From Occultella gossypii (GTDB lineage: Bacteria > Actinomycetota > Actinomycetes > Actinomycetales > Beutenbergiaceae), in NCBI RefSeq assembly GCF_019947135.1, contig NZ_JAGSHT010000023.1, forward strand, positions 62,001-126,000: a stretch of 64,000 bases of DNA, written 5' to 3'. Under the pieces are notes generated by a model. The model did no database searches. It saw nothing but the letters and a program-made list of their open reading frames with translations, and had not been told where the DNA came from. This document shows, in pieces, positions 7,543-15,466 of the stretch. A program made the position numbers and the translations under genes. How positions within the stretch are numbered: position 1 is the stretch's first letter; every line of letters starts with the position of its first letter.

Positions 7543-10500
7543 GGGGACGTCGCGTCGGAGCCGGTCGTCGTCGGAGTCGGACGAGCCCTCGCCCCAGGCG
7601 CGGTCGTCGTCCTCCCAGGCCCGGTTCGGGATCGTCGGCTCGGACTGGCCGGACGGGCGAGTCGCGGCGTCAGCGTCAGCGGAGGCGGCGCCGTCAGCAG
7701 AGGCGGCGTCTGCATCAGCAGCGGCATCGTCAGCGGCGGTGTCGGCCGCTGCGACGCCCGGGTCCGCATCCGCCTCCACTGCACCCGGGGCACTGTCGGC
7801 CTCCGGGGCGTCCGGGTCTGCATCAGCCTTCGTGGCCGCCGAACTGCCAAGGGGCACGGTGGCAAGCCCCGAGCGTCGCACCGCGGCCCCGAGGACCGCG
7901 TCCACGTGTGTGCCGCGCCGGGCGATACCGAGCTCGGCGCGCAGTTCCTCGCGCAGCTCGTCCGTGGACCGGGGCACGGAGTCGGAACTGATCCAGGCCA
8001 CCAGGGCATCGAGCTCGTCGTCGCCGTATCGGCTCAACGGTTGACCCGGGGTCACGTCGGGTCGATCCCCACGTAGGCCGGCGATCGGCGACGTGGTGAC
8101 CGGGCGGGACGGCTGCGCGCCGACCATGGCCAGGCCGCGGGCGGACGTGGTGGGCCGGGCCGGGTCGCCCTCGGCAGTGGCCGCGTCGTCCTCGTCCCTG
8201 AGCTGGGTGGGCGGGGCGCCCGAACCGGGCCGGGTGACCGTCACGTTCCGTTCGGCCAGCACCGCGTGGACGTCGGCCGCGATCCGCTCGGCCTCGCCCT
8301 GGGGGTCCATGAACACAGCCGTGGAGAACACCATCCGGACCCGCCACCCGCGGTTCGTCAGCCGCTGCACCCAGTGCCGGTCCCGCCGTCGCAGGCTCGG
8401 TTCGGCGACGTACTCCGGGTCGTCGGTGAGCACGGCGACCAGCAGCTCCCCGGGCAGGTCCGGGTGACCGATGGCGAGCGGGATGCGGACTCCCCCGGGC
8501 ACGCCGTAGCGCGGCACCACGGTGAGACCGAGACGCCAGAGCCGCTCGGCGAGATCCACGAGCAGCCGGTCGGGGACATGGTCGTCGGTGTCCTCGTCGA
8601 GCTCGGCGTGACCGCTCGCGGCGAGGGCGAGCACGTCCTTGAGCATCCGGGCGCCCTCGGAGCGGAGCCGGTCCGGGTCGAGATCCTCCGGGGAGAGGCA
8701 GCTGACGACGGTGAGCCGGTGCCGTACCGCGTCCAGCGCGTCGACGAGGTACTCGGCACCGTCCGGTCCGGAGACCGCCCCGAACCGGTGCAGCACCCGG
8801 CCGTGCGGGGTCTTCCCGTAGCCGAGGCTGAGGATGATCGCGTCCCGGCGCAGCCCGGCGACCGACTCCACGTCGACGACGGTGAAGGCGTCCGTGCCGG
8901 ACTGGTCGAAGAACGAGGACATCGCCGCACTGCCCGCGGCCGTGGACAGGACGGCCTCACGGACCCGGTCCGCATGCCGGCTGTTCAGCGCGATCACGGC
9001 CAGCGACTGCTCCGGCCGGGTCAACGCGTGGTCGATGACGAGGTCGACGACCCGGTCCACCTCGGCCTGCACGCTCTCGACCACGTCCGAGCCCGGCGCC
9101 GGCATCCCGGTCCCGTCCACCAGGTCCAGGGCGATCCGAGGGCTGTGCGGCGGGGCCGGCACCGGCATGATGATGTCCGCGTAGCCGTGCCGGGCGAGGA
9201 ACGCGGCGATGTCTGTGTCCTGGTCCACCCGGTCCCCGGGCAGCGTGGCCCGCGGCAGGAGGTCCAGTGCGCGCACCGTCCCGGTGCCGCCGCGGCGGGT
9301 GTCGCCGAAGACGACGACCTGCCGGGCCCGGGCGATCGCCGAGATGGCCTGCTCGACCGGCAGGTGCTGAACGGCGTCGAGCACGAGCAGGTCGATGTCC
9401 CGGCCGGGCGGGAGCACCTGCGGCACCACCATCGGCGGGACGATCCAGACCGGCCGTGGGGCCCAGGCGACGTCACCGAATCTGGCCAGCAGCGCCTTGA
9501 GGTCGGTGGTTCCCCGCATCACCTCGCGGTAGAAGTCCTGAGCGCGCGGGCGGTCGGCCGCGATCGCCGCCCGTACCCGCGCAGCCGAACCTGCCAGCAC
9601 GGGCGCCACCAGGCTGGTGGTCTGGACCTCGTCCAGCTCCCGGAGCCGGTCGGCGGCCTCGTCCAGGGACTCGGCCTCGAGTCCGGCCATGGCCGGGTCC
9701 TCGGCGAGCATCTCCTCGAGCACGCTCGACCACCAGGCCAGGTCGAACTCGGCGCCCACCAGGCTCGTCGGTACCCGACGCTGACTCAGGTCCGCGACCA
9801 GCGGTGCGAGGCCGAGCCCGTTGAGCTTGGCGAGCACGGCGGCCCGCTCGGGCATCTGGCGCGCCGCCGCGTCGTCGGCGCCGAGCCGCTCGATGCGGGT
9901 GGCGAGCTCGGCCAGGGGCACCTCGGCGAGGCTACGGCCACCGAGGGCGGGGTCCAGCACCGGGGAGAGCCGGTCGACGAGGTCGGTGACCTCCTGCGCG
10001 GTCCGTCCGATCGCCGTCATCTGTTCGGGCACACGTGGCCAGCCACCGCCCGCGCAGTGCCGGCGCCACACGTCCCGGCGCGCGGCGACCTCGACCAGTT
10101 CCGCGTGCAGGTCACCGACGGTGACGCCGGGACGGAGCAGGTCCTTGGCCTGCTTGCGCAGCCGTCGTCGAGCACCCCAGGACAGGTCCACCTGGTGCTG
10201 CACCCGCCATGCCCTCGTGCCGGTGGCGGCCACCATGTCCGTCGCGGACCGTTCGAACACCTGCGGCGTGAACACGTCCAGGGACGACTGGATGCCGTCC
10301 AGCAGGGCCAGCTGTTCGGCCCATTGGCCGAGACTCTGCGCCTCGTCGAGGCCGGTCTGCGCTGCGGCCGCGGCAACCTGCTCGCGCATCGTCGGCAGTA
10401 CCCCGTTCAGCGCGCGGACGTCCTCGAGGGTGGCCTTGGCGTGGTCGGCGCTGGTCAGCTCGGCACCGAACCACGGCGTGTCCGAGGCCCGGAGCTGGAA

Positions 10501-12153
10501 CGCACCGAGGGCACCGGCGCGGGCGAGCTCCTCGCGGGCACGGGTGCGCTCGTCGGAGTCCATCGACCGCACGGCGGTACCGGCCAGGCGTACCTGCGTG
10601 CGAGGTCCGGGCCGGGCCGCGGTCAGTTCAGCCAGTGCCTGCAGCGCCTGGTAGGCGCTCGCCGACCACGGCGGGCGCGGGGTGTGCAGGGCATTGATGT
10701 ATCCCGAGAGCCGCCGCCGAGCGGTCACCAGTTCCTCGCGCTGCGCTGCGACCGCGGCCGGGTCCACCTCCGGGTCGGGCGGGTTCAACCCGTCGACGAG
10801 GCTGCGGGCCGCGGTGGTGTTCCAGCTCGGATCGTTGCTCAGGTCGAGGGCCAGGTCGCCGACGCCGACGGCGCGCATCGCGTCCAACAGAGCACGTGCG
10901 GCCCGGCGGGTGCCGGGCACGTACAGCACGCGTTGGCCCTCAGCGGCGGCCTGCGCCACCACCGCGGTGACCGTGGCCGGCACATCCACCCCGGGCGGGG
11001 CGTCGACGAGCACGTGGCCGCCGGCGCGCACCGCGTCCAGGACCCGGTGCTGGCCCGCGTCCAGGTCCCCCGCACCGCGCTCGGTCGTGGGGTCCCGGTC
11101 CTCCGGCTCGGCGGCGGGCACGGTCGACCGCAGCGCGGCCCGGGCCTCACTGTCGCCCGCGAGCGCGGCCACCACCTCGTGCTCGGCGAGGCCGGCCTGC
11201 TGGGCGTCGAGATCGTCCGCGAGGGCCTGCCCCGGGTGCACGAACGCGCCGACGATGATCCGGGCGTCGATCCGGAACTCGGGCAGGGCCCGGCCGAGCT
11301 CCTCGATCGTGGCCAGAGCCGGGCTCGGGGAGAAGCCGTGCGTGCCCATCGTGGACCGCGCGACCTCGGCCGGGTCCACGTCGACCCCGTGGGCGCGCAG
11401 TTCGCGCACCAGCACTGAGTTGACCTCGACGGCGGGGTCGAGTTCGAGATCGATCTCCGCCTCGGTGCCGTGTCCGGTCAGGCGCACCGGGCGCAGCAGC
11501 ACGGGTGCGTGCACGAGCCGGGTGGTCGGCGTGCTCACACCCGACGCCGGGGTGGCGCCGTCCGCGCCCAGCGCGGGCACCGTGCCCGCGTCAGCGGCCA
11601 ACTCGGCCTCCGCCGTCGCACCCGGCTCAGGCTCCGCCGTCGGGCCCGTGTCCGTACCGGGCGCAGCGGCCCGCACACCAGAGACCTCGGTGCCGCTCGC
11701 CGGGGTGGCCGGGTACGGCTCCCGGGCGGCCTCGCCGGGAGACTCCGTTCGCCAGGTGGCGACGCCGACGGCGACGTAGGTGGGAGCCACCCCGTAGCGC
11801 TGGGCGAGTTCCTCGGTCCGGGCACCCATGACCCGGGCGCGCCGCCGGGCCTGGGTGAGCGCGGAGCCCTCCCGGACCAAGTTGGACAGCCGGGTCGCGC
11901 GTCCCGCGAAGAGCTGCGCGATACCACTGGGGTGGGCCGCGGTCAGATCGACGAGCGCGTCACCGAGCGCGTCCACGTCCCAGAGGGCGCTGCCACCGGC
12001 GAGGTCGGCGAGCCGGTTGCGCCACTGCGCCGCGGCCTCCGCGACCGTGCGCTCCCGCGCGGTCGGTTCCGGAGCGGTCTCCTCGTCGGGAGGCTGCGGT
12101 GCCGGGGAGGCCTTGCGGCCGCCGGGCAGCGGGAATCGAACGGGCGGGGTCAC
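7528..12153 (-). CDS. Giant helicase-like protein with degenerate Walker motifs
   Basis: The 1541-residue protein has the overall plan of an SF1/UPF1-like helicase followed by a Vsr-like nuclease domain, but the catalytic motifs look lost. A Q-motif-like LDAGQHRVLDAV precedes DAPPGVDVPAT at about residue 380, where an active enzyme has GPPGTGKT. The Walker B position reads LLVLDAVQHLP (about 921) instead of DEASQ; VVVFGDTRR follows (about 946). Late motifs (about 1090-1155) read VVDVESVAGLRRDAIILS and VDALDAVRHRLTVV, without the usual Gln and Arg. A nuclease-like end (about 1200-1285) keeps LRRRDRHWVQRLTNRGW. The tail (about 1430-1500) is Ala/Asp-rich. It starts at GTG 12153 with a -10 hexamer six bases upstream, suggesting a leaderless transcript. 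Function unknown. Confidence 0.8.
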   Translation of the reverse strand: MTPPVRFPLPGGRKASPAPQPPDEETAPEPTARERTVAEAAAQWRNRLADLAGGSALWDVDALGDALVDLTAAHPSGIAQLFAGRATRLSNLVREGSALTQARRRARVMGARTEELAQRYGVAPTYVAVGVATWRTESPGEAAREPYPATPASGTEVSGVRAAAPGTDTGPTAEPEPGATAEAELAADAGTVPALGADGATPASGVSTPTTRLVHAPVLLRPVRLTGHGTEAEIDLELDPAVEVNSVLVRELRAHGVDVDPAEVARSTMGTHGFSPSPALATIEELGRALPEFRIDARIIVGAFVHPGQALADDLDAQQAGLAEHEVVAALAGDSEARAALRSTVPAAEPEDRDPTTERGAGDLDAGQHRVLDAVRAGGHVLVDAPPGVDVPATVTAVVAQAAAEGQRVLYVPGTRRAARALLDAMRAVGVGDLALDLSNDPSWNTTAARSLVDGLNPPDPEVDPAAVAAQREELVTARRRLSGYINALHTPRPPWSASAYQALQALAELTAARPGPRTQVRLAGTAVRSMDSDERTRAREELARAGALGAFQLRASDTPWFGAELTSADHAKATLEDVRALNGVLPTMREQVAAAAAQTGLDEAQSLGQWAEQLALLDGIQSSLDVFTPQVFERSATDMVAATGTRAWRVQHQVDLSWGARRRLRKQAKDLLRPGVTVGDLHAELVEVAARRDVWRRHCAGGGWPRVPEQMTAIGRTAQEVTDLVDRLSPVLDPALGGRSLAEVPLAELATRIERLGADDAAARQMPERAAVLAKLNGLGLAPLVADLSQRRVPTSLVGAEFDLAWWSSVLEEMLAEDPAMAGLEAESLDEAADRLRELDEVQTTSLVAPVLAGSAARVRAAIAADRPRAQDFYREVMRGTTDLKALLARFGDVAWAPRPVWIVPPMVVPQVLPPGRDIDLLVLDAVQHLPVEQAISAIARARQVVVFGDTRRGGTGTVRALDLLPRATLPGDRVDQDTDIAAFLARHGYADIIMPVPAPPHSPRIALDLVDGTGMPAPGSDVVESVQAEVDRVVDLVIDHALTRPEQSLAVIALNSRHADRVREAVLSTAAGSAAMSSFFDQSGTDAFTVVDVESVAGLRRDAIILSLGYGKTPHGRVLHRFGAVSGPDGAEYLVDALDAVRHRLTVVSCLSPEDLDPDRLRSEGARMLKDVLALAASGHAELDEDTDDHVPDRLLVDLAERLWRLGLTVVPRYGVPGGVRIPLAIGHPDLPGELLVAVLTDDPEYVAEPSLRRRDRHWVQRLTNRGWRVRMVFSTAVFMDPQGEAERIAADVHAVLAERNVTVTRPGSGAPPTQLRDEDDAATAEGDPARPTTSARGLAMVGAQPSRPVTTSPIAGLRGDRPDVTPGQPLSRYGDDELDALVAWISSDSVPRSTDELREELRAELGIARRGTHVDAVLGAAVRRSGLATVPLGSSAATKADADPDAPEADSAPGAVEADADPGVAAADTAADDAAADADAASADGAASADADAATRPSGQSEPTIPNRAWEDDDRAWGEGSSDSDDDRLRRDVPPHWS

Positions 12154-12159
12154 CAGACC

Positions 12160-12165
12160 ACGCTA
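12160..12165 (-). promoter_or_regulatory. -10 hexamer for leaderless transcript (helicase-like gene)
   Basis: Read on the minus strand, TAGCGT is followed by exactly six bases (GGTCTG) and then the GTG start. This spacing places the transcription start at the start codon; no ribosome binding site is present. Confidence 0.5.
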
Positions 12166-12288
12166 ACGAACTCCTGGCCCGGATAGCACTCTGACCCGCC
12201 GACGTCGGCGTGCAACGGTGCGATCACGGCCACATACCGCGCCTTTCGGCGGCGGTCAGGCCCACACCGGCTCCGGACATGGAAGGAC

Positions 12289-12323
12289 GGTGTGCGCCAC
12301 GCAGGGGGCAGGCGACGCACACC
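12289..12323 (-). terminator. Possible terminator after the DUF488 gene
   Basis: Arms GGTGTGCG and CGCACACC, extended by GGC/GCC with a one-base bulge, enclose a G-rich loop. It lies downstream of the minus-strand DUF488 gene and before the next minus-strand promoter. No T tract; the remaining bases of this 220-base gap show nothing else I recognise. Confidence 0.35.
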
Positions 12324-12375
12324 GCCGAGGAAGAGTGTGGCCCGCAGATGCTCCGAATGCAAACTTCGGCCCGGA

Positions 12376-12711
12376 TCAGGCCTCGAGGTAGGTCTTGAGG
12401 ACCACGGCCTGGTTGTGTTCGGTGTCCTTCGCACCGTAGAGCAGCGTGACGTCGCCGTGCGTGCCGATGAGATCCCGGAGCGTCGCCACGTCGGCGTTGG
12501 CGTCGAGTTCGTCGCGGTAGCGGCGGGTGAACTCCTCGAACTTCGGCGGCTCGTGTCCGAACCAGGTGCGCAGCTCGTTGCTCGGTCCGACGCCCTTCAA
12601 CCAGACGTCGATGCGTCCCTTGTGGACTCCGCGCGGCCAGATCCGGTCCACGAGGATGCCGTACCCCTCGTCGGCGGTGCGGTCCTCGTAGACCCGCTTG
12701 ATCGCGATCAT
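12376..12711 (-). CDS. DUF488 family protein
   Basis: The 111-residue protein matches the short DUF488 family (YeaO-like): it begins with IAIKRVYED, carries the family signature DRIWPRGVHK with the invariant WPRG, then WLKGVGPSNELRTWFGHEP and, near the end, VTLLYGAKDTEHNQAVVL. Function is not established; members are small cytosolic proteins. The ATG at 12711 is well supported by GGAGGAGGACCG directly before it, and a TACTCT -10-like element lies about 17 bases further upstream, giving a short leader. It is transcribed alone, with a decayed regulator upstream of it on the same strand. Confidence 0.88.
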   Translation of the reverse strand: MIAIKRVYEDRTADEGYGILVDRIWPRGVHKGRIDVWLKGVGPSNELRTWFGHEPPKFEEFTRRYRDELDANADVATLRDLIGTHGDVTLLYGAKDTEHNQAVVLKTYLEA

Positions 12712-12757
12712 CGGTCCTCCTCCTAGAGTACTCGAACGGCGGTGCACACTCACACTC

Positions 12758-13008
12758 TCACTCCCGGGGCGTCAGGTAGCCACGGGAGAACGCGATGGCG
12801 ATGGCGGCCGCACCGTCGTTGACGCCGAGTTTGGCGCACGCATGCAGGAGGTGCGTCTTGACGGTCGCCTCACTGATGAACAGGGCGCGCGCCGCGTCTC
12901 GGTCGGCCGTCGGCAACCAGTTCGAGCACCTCCAGCTCGGGCTGTGAGAGCGGATCGGCGCCGGGTCGGTGCCCGCAGACGCGGATCGTGCCGGCGTCGA
13001 GGGTGGCT
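12758..13008 (-). pseudogene. Remnant of NarL/FixJ-type response regulator (HTH end only)
   Basis: On the minus strand the DNA encodes the LuxR-type DNA-binding end of a two-component response regulator, in two frames. One frame gives DPLSQPELEVLELVADGR; a frameshift near 12897-12905 then moves to a frame reading DAARALFISEATVKTHL and AKLGVNDGAAAIAIAFSRGYL before the TGA at 12758. The conserved helix-turn-helix residues are intact apart from the frame change, but the receiver domain and any start are missing. I read it as a dead gene end, not a sequencing error, because the N-terminal two thirds are also absent. The rest of the 424-base gap (to 13135) holds nothing I can recognise. Confidence 0.75.
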
Positions 13009-13135
13009 AGCTAGACCCTCGATGATTGCCAGGCCTCAACAGTGCTCGGCGGCGCGGCTCGCCGGATCAACCGCCCGGCCACAGACCGACGCCGGTCCGG
13101 TGGTGCGGGCGTCAACCGATCGGTGGATGCGCGCG

Positions 13136-13570
13136 TTACTCGCGGTGTCTTGCGATCTCGTCGAGCCACCGTCGCTGCCGGCGGGTCTCCACTGCGCGCG
13201 GGTGGTAGTGCGCACGCACCCAGCCCACGGCTTCCTCTGCGTCGAGCCCTGCTTCGATCGCCAGCACGGCCAGAGCCGTCCCGGTCCTACCGACACCGGC
13301 ACCGCAGGCGACCTCGACCCGCTCCGTGCCCGCCCGTCGGTGAGCCTCGCGCAGGGCATCCAGGGCGGCCTCGGTGGAGGCGGGCCGGCCGAAGTCGCGC
13401 CAGCGGACCCACCGGCACGGCCATCCCTCGATCCGGGGATCGCGCCCCAGCAGGTAGACCGCGAAGTCCGGGACCGGAACGCCACCGCGGGGTCGGCGCC
13501 AACCGGTGCCACGGACGTGGCGACCATCGGGAAGCTCCACCACCCCGGCGCCCGGATCCCACGTACTCAC
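13136..13570 (-). CDS. Dual-specificity/tyrosine-type protein phosphatase
   Basis: The 144-residue protein carries the cysteine phosphatase P-loop C-x5-R at residues 89-95 (CGAGVGRTGTAL), preceded by an Ala where many relatives have His. A general-acid Asp may lie in the WRDFGRP stretch near residue 59. Such small enzymes remove phosphate from Tyr/Ser/Thr residues or from small phosphomolecules. The GTG at 13570 is chosen because TAGTCT, a -10 hexamer, stands seven bases upstream, suggesting a leaderless or near-leaderless mRNA; GGAG also lies in between. A longer open frame continues upstream but runs through the divergent oxidoreductase gene and is an artefact. The substrate is unknown. Confidence 0.8.
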   Translation of the reverse strand: MSTWDPGAGVVELPDGRHVRGTGWRRPRGGVPVPDFAVYLLGRDPRIEGWPCRWVRWRDFGRPASTEAALDALREAHRRAGTERVEVACGAGVGRTGTALAVLAIEAGLDAEEAVGWVRAHYHPRAVETRRQRRWLDEIARHRE

Positions 13571-13624
13571 AAACTCCAGACTAGGGGCGGAATAGGCCCC
13601 GCGCGGGTGCGGTTCGTCTCTGAC

Positions 13625-14476
13625 ATGGAACTCGAGGTCGTGCTGCCCGATGAGTCGCCGTCGATGTCCGTGGCAGCGCTCGTCGACCTTGCCCGCGCGG
13701 CCGAGCATCTCGGGTATGCCACCGCATGGCTGCCCGACCATGTGCTGCCGCCCGGGGAGTACGGCGCGACGTTCGGCGGGGTGTACGAACCGCTGGTCGC
13801 GATCGGGCATCTGGCCGCCGTCACCGAGCGCCTGCGGCTGGGTACCTCGGTGCTGGTCGCCCCCCTCCGCAACCCGTTCGTCCTCGCCAAGCAGGTCGCC
13901 ACGCTGCACCACCTCTCGGCGGGCCGGGTCGTCCTGGGCCTCGGGGTCGGCTGGAGCGAGCAGGAGTTCGACGCGGTCGGCGCCGAGTACCGCAACCGGG
14001 GCGCGGTCACCGACGACGTGCTGGCCCTGCTGCGCCACCTGTTCGAAGCAGGCACCGCGCCCTATCGGGCCCGACGGTTCTCCTACCAGCACGGGGTGTT
14101 CGCCCCCGTCCCGGAGGGCGGCGTGCCGATCATGGTCGGCGGCAACAGCGACGCGGCGCTGCGACGTGCGGCGCGGTACGCCGACATCTGGCAGGGCATC
14201 CCCGCGAGCCCGGTCGCGTTCGCCGAACGGGCACACCGGCTAGCCGAGCTCGCGGGCGAGCGTAACGTGGTGGCCGCGCTGCGGATCGGCTGGGACGGTG
14301 CCGTGCCGGTCGAACAGATCGCCGACGAGGTCGCCGCGTACCGGGCTGCGGGGGCCACGCGGGTGGCTGTCCACTTCAGCGCCTGGGACGGCACGCGCGA
14401 ACGGATGGAGGCGCTGGCCGGGGCGTTGGCCCCGCCGCTGACCGCCCACCACCTGGGTGCCACGTCCGGAGCTTGA
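13625..14476 (+). CDS. F420-dependent LLM-class oxidoreductase (TIGR03619-like)
   Basis: The 283-residue protein is a luciferase-like monooxygenase-fold enzyme of the actinobacterial F420 group. Visible family features are the N-terminal strand MELEVVLPDE, the helix with AAEHLGYATAWLPDHV, the barrel strand RLRLGTSVLVAPLRNP, the segment AGRVVLGLGVGWSEQEFDAVG, and the late VPIMVGGNSDAALRRAARYADIWQG. These enzymes transfer hydride between F420 and an organic substrate, which I cannot predict. The ATG at 13625 gives the normal N-terminus; an upstream in-frame GTG would add only six residues. It is divergent from the phosphatase gene and ends just before a tRNA on the other strand. Confidence 0.88.
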   Translation: MELEVVLPDESPSMSVAALVDLARAAEHLGYATAWLPDHVLPPGEYGATFGGVYEPLVAIGHLAAVTERLRLGTSVLVAPLRNPFVLAKQVATLHHLSAGRVVLGLGVGWSEQEFDAVGAEYRNRGAVTDDVLALLRHLFEAGTAPYRARRFSYQHGVFAPVPEGGVPIMVGGNSDAALRRAARYADIWQGIPASPVAFAERAHRLAELAGERNVVAALRIGWDGAVPVEQIADEVAAYRAAGATRVAVHFSAWDGTRERMEALAGALAPPLTAHHLGATSGA

Positions 14477-14487
14477 ACGCCGACCCC

Positions 14488-14563
14488 TGGTGCCCCCGGC
14501 GCGATTCGAACGCGCGACCTACCGCTTAGGAGGCGGTTGCTCTATCCCCTGAGCTACGGGGGC
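14488..14563 (-). tRNA. tRNA-Arg (CCU)
   Basis: On the minus strand a complete cloverleaf can be folded. The acceptor stem starts GCCCCCG and pairs with CGGGGGC, the D-arm has AGCTCAGGGGATAGAGC, the anticodon stem ACCGC/GCGGT encloses the loop CTCCTAA with anticodon CCT, and the T-arm carries GTTCGAATC. The CCA end is encoded (14488-14490). The tRNA reads AGG arginine codons, rare in such a GC-rich genome. No variable-arm insertion or intron is seen. Confidence 0.97.
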
Positions 14564-14637
14564 CCAAGGTGGAAGACTACCGGCCCGGCGGCCATCGAAG
14601 CGAAGCGGACGCCGGTGCGGTGTGACACCGTGGAGCC

Positions 14638-15099
14638 GTGCCCGCCACCGTCACCTCCCGCGTGATCGGCCTGGACGCCTCGGCCCTGTTCGACCGGGTC
14701 ACGGCGCTCGCCAACCACGAGCGGCTGATCCCGCTGACGCGCATCTGCGCGCCGGCCCGCCGGCCCCGCGTGGGCGATCGGGTGGTCGCCACGTCCGCAG
14801 GGCTGCTCCGGGACGTCATGCTGCTGACCCACTACGAAAGGCCCGACGGCGTCGCGAACCGAGGCTCCGCCGTCGCCCCGGTCGGGCGGGCCGTGTACCG
14901 CAAACTCGGCCCGGTGCTGCTCGGTACCGCCGAGATCGTCGTCACGGCCCTCGGGCCGGCGACGGCCCGCGTGGACTGGACCGAGGACGTCCGGCTGGTG
15001 GCGCCGTGGCGGCCGGCCGAGGCGATCGTGTCCCCCTTGCTGGGGTTGATGACGGCCCGCGCCCTGCGACTGCTCGCGGAGGCCACCGAGCGCGACTGA
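14638..15099 (+). CDS. SRPBCC-fold protein
   Basis: The 153-residue protein looks like a polyketide-cyclase/START-like SRPBCC fold: an N-terminal strand-helix (VTSRVIGLDASALFDRVTALANHERLIPLT), central strands including VGDRVVATSAG, TARVDWTEDVRLVAPW, and a C-terminal amphipathic helix that closes the hydrophobic cavity (PLLGLMTARALRLLAEATE). Such proteins bind lipids or other hydrophobic ligands, or act on cell-surface metabolites; no specific role can be assigned. The GTG at 14638 has GGAG close upstream. It is divergent from the tRNA gene, 75 bases away. The following 250 bases contain no recognisable gene until the micro-ORF at 15350. Confidence 0.7.
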   Translation: MPATVTSRVIGLDASALFDRVTALANHERLIPLTRICAPARRPRVGDRVVATSAGLLRDVMLLTHYERPDGVANRGSAVAPVGRAVYRKLGPVLLGTAEIVVTALGPATARVDWTEDVRLVAPWRPAEAIVSPLLGLMTARALRLLAEATERD

Positions 15100-15349
15100 G
15101 GCCGGGCGCCTCCGCCACCACCACCGGACCATGGCCCGCGGCCCGCCGCCCGCTGCCCCGCCAGTCGTGACGGTGTGTCGAGCGCGCACTTCCCACGTTG
15201 GAACGCGACTGGAACAGGGGGCAACAGCACGGTCGGCCGAGGCGAGCGTGGCCGGCGAGGCCGCGGCGCGTGGTGGCGCCGATCGCTAGCCGCGGGACGT
15301 CTCAGCATGTGAGAATGGCCTGACTTCCGCTCACCCATCTGGAGGTTCG

Positions 15350-15466
15350 ATGATGCACCGCCACGACCGGACGTGCCCACCCGCGCACGCCGGCCTCCGC
15401 CGTCCGATCCGCGACCGCGTCACCGGCCACACGCCGGCCCTGCGCACGGAGGTGATCGCGGCATGA
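15350..15466 (+). CDS. Arg-rich 38-residue micro-ORF coupled to rocD
   Basis: This small frame starts ATG-ATG at 15350 with a clean GGAGG at 15341-15345 and ends with a TGA that overlaps the ATG of the ornithine aminotransferase gene (ATGA at 15463). Seven of its 38 residues are Arg and four are His; it has no membrane segment or known domain. The good ribosome binding site, the four-base overlap and the Arg content make a translated leader peptide sensing arginine plausible. It could instead be a remnant of an arginine-pathway gene such as ddaH, which often precedes rocD in actinobacteria, but I see no similarity to support that. Existence as a translated peptide is inferred. Confidence 0.5.
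   Translation: MMHRHDRTCPPAHAGLRRPIRDRVTGHTPALRTEVIAA

Noticed and set aside
8266-11418. A 1050-residue open frame on the plus strand opposite the helicase-like gene
   Set aside because: Long antisense frames are expected in very GC-rich DNA; the translation is His/Arg/Gly-rich without domains, and the minus-strand protein has clear family motifs.
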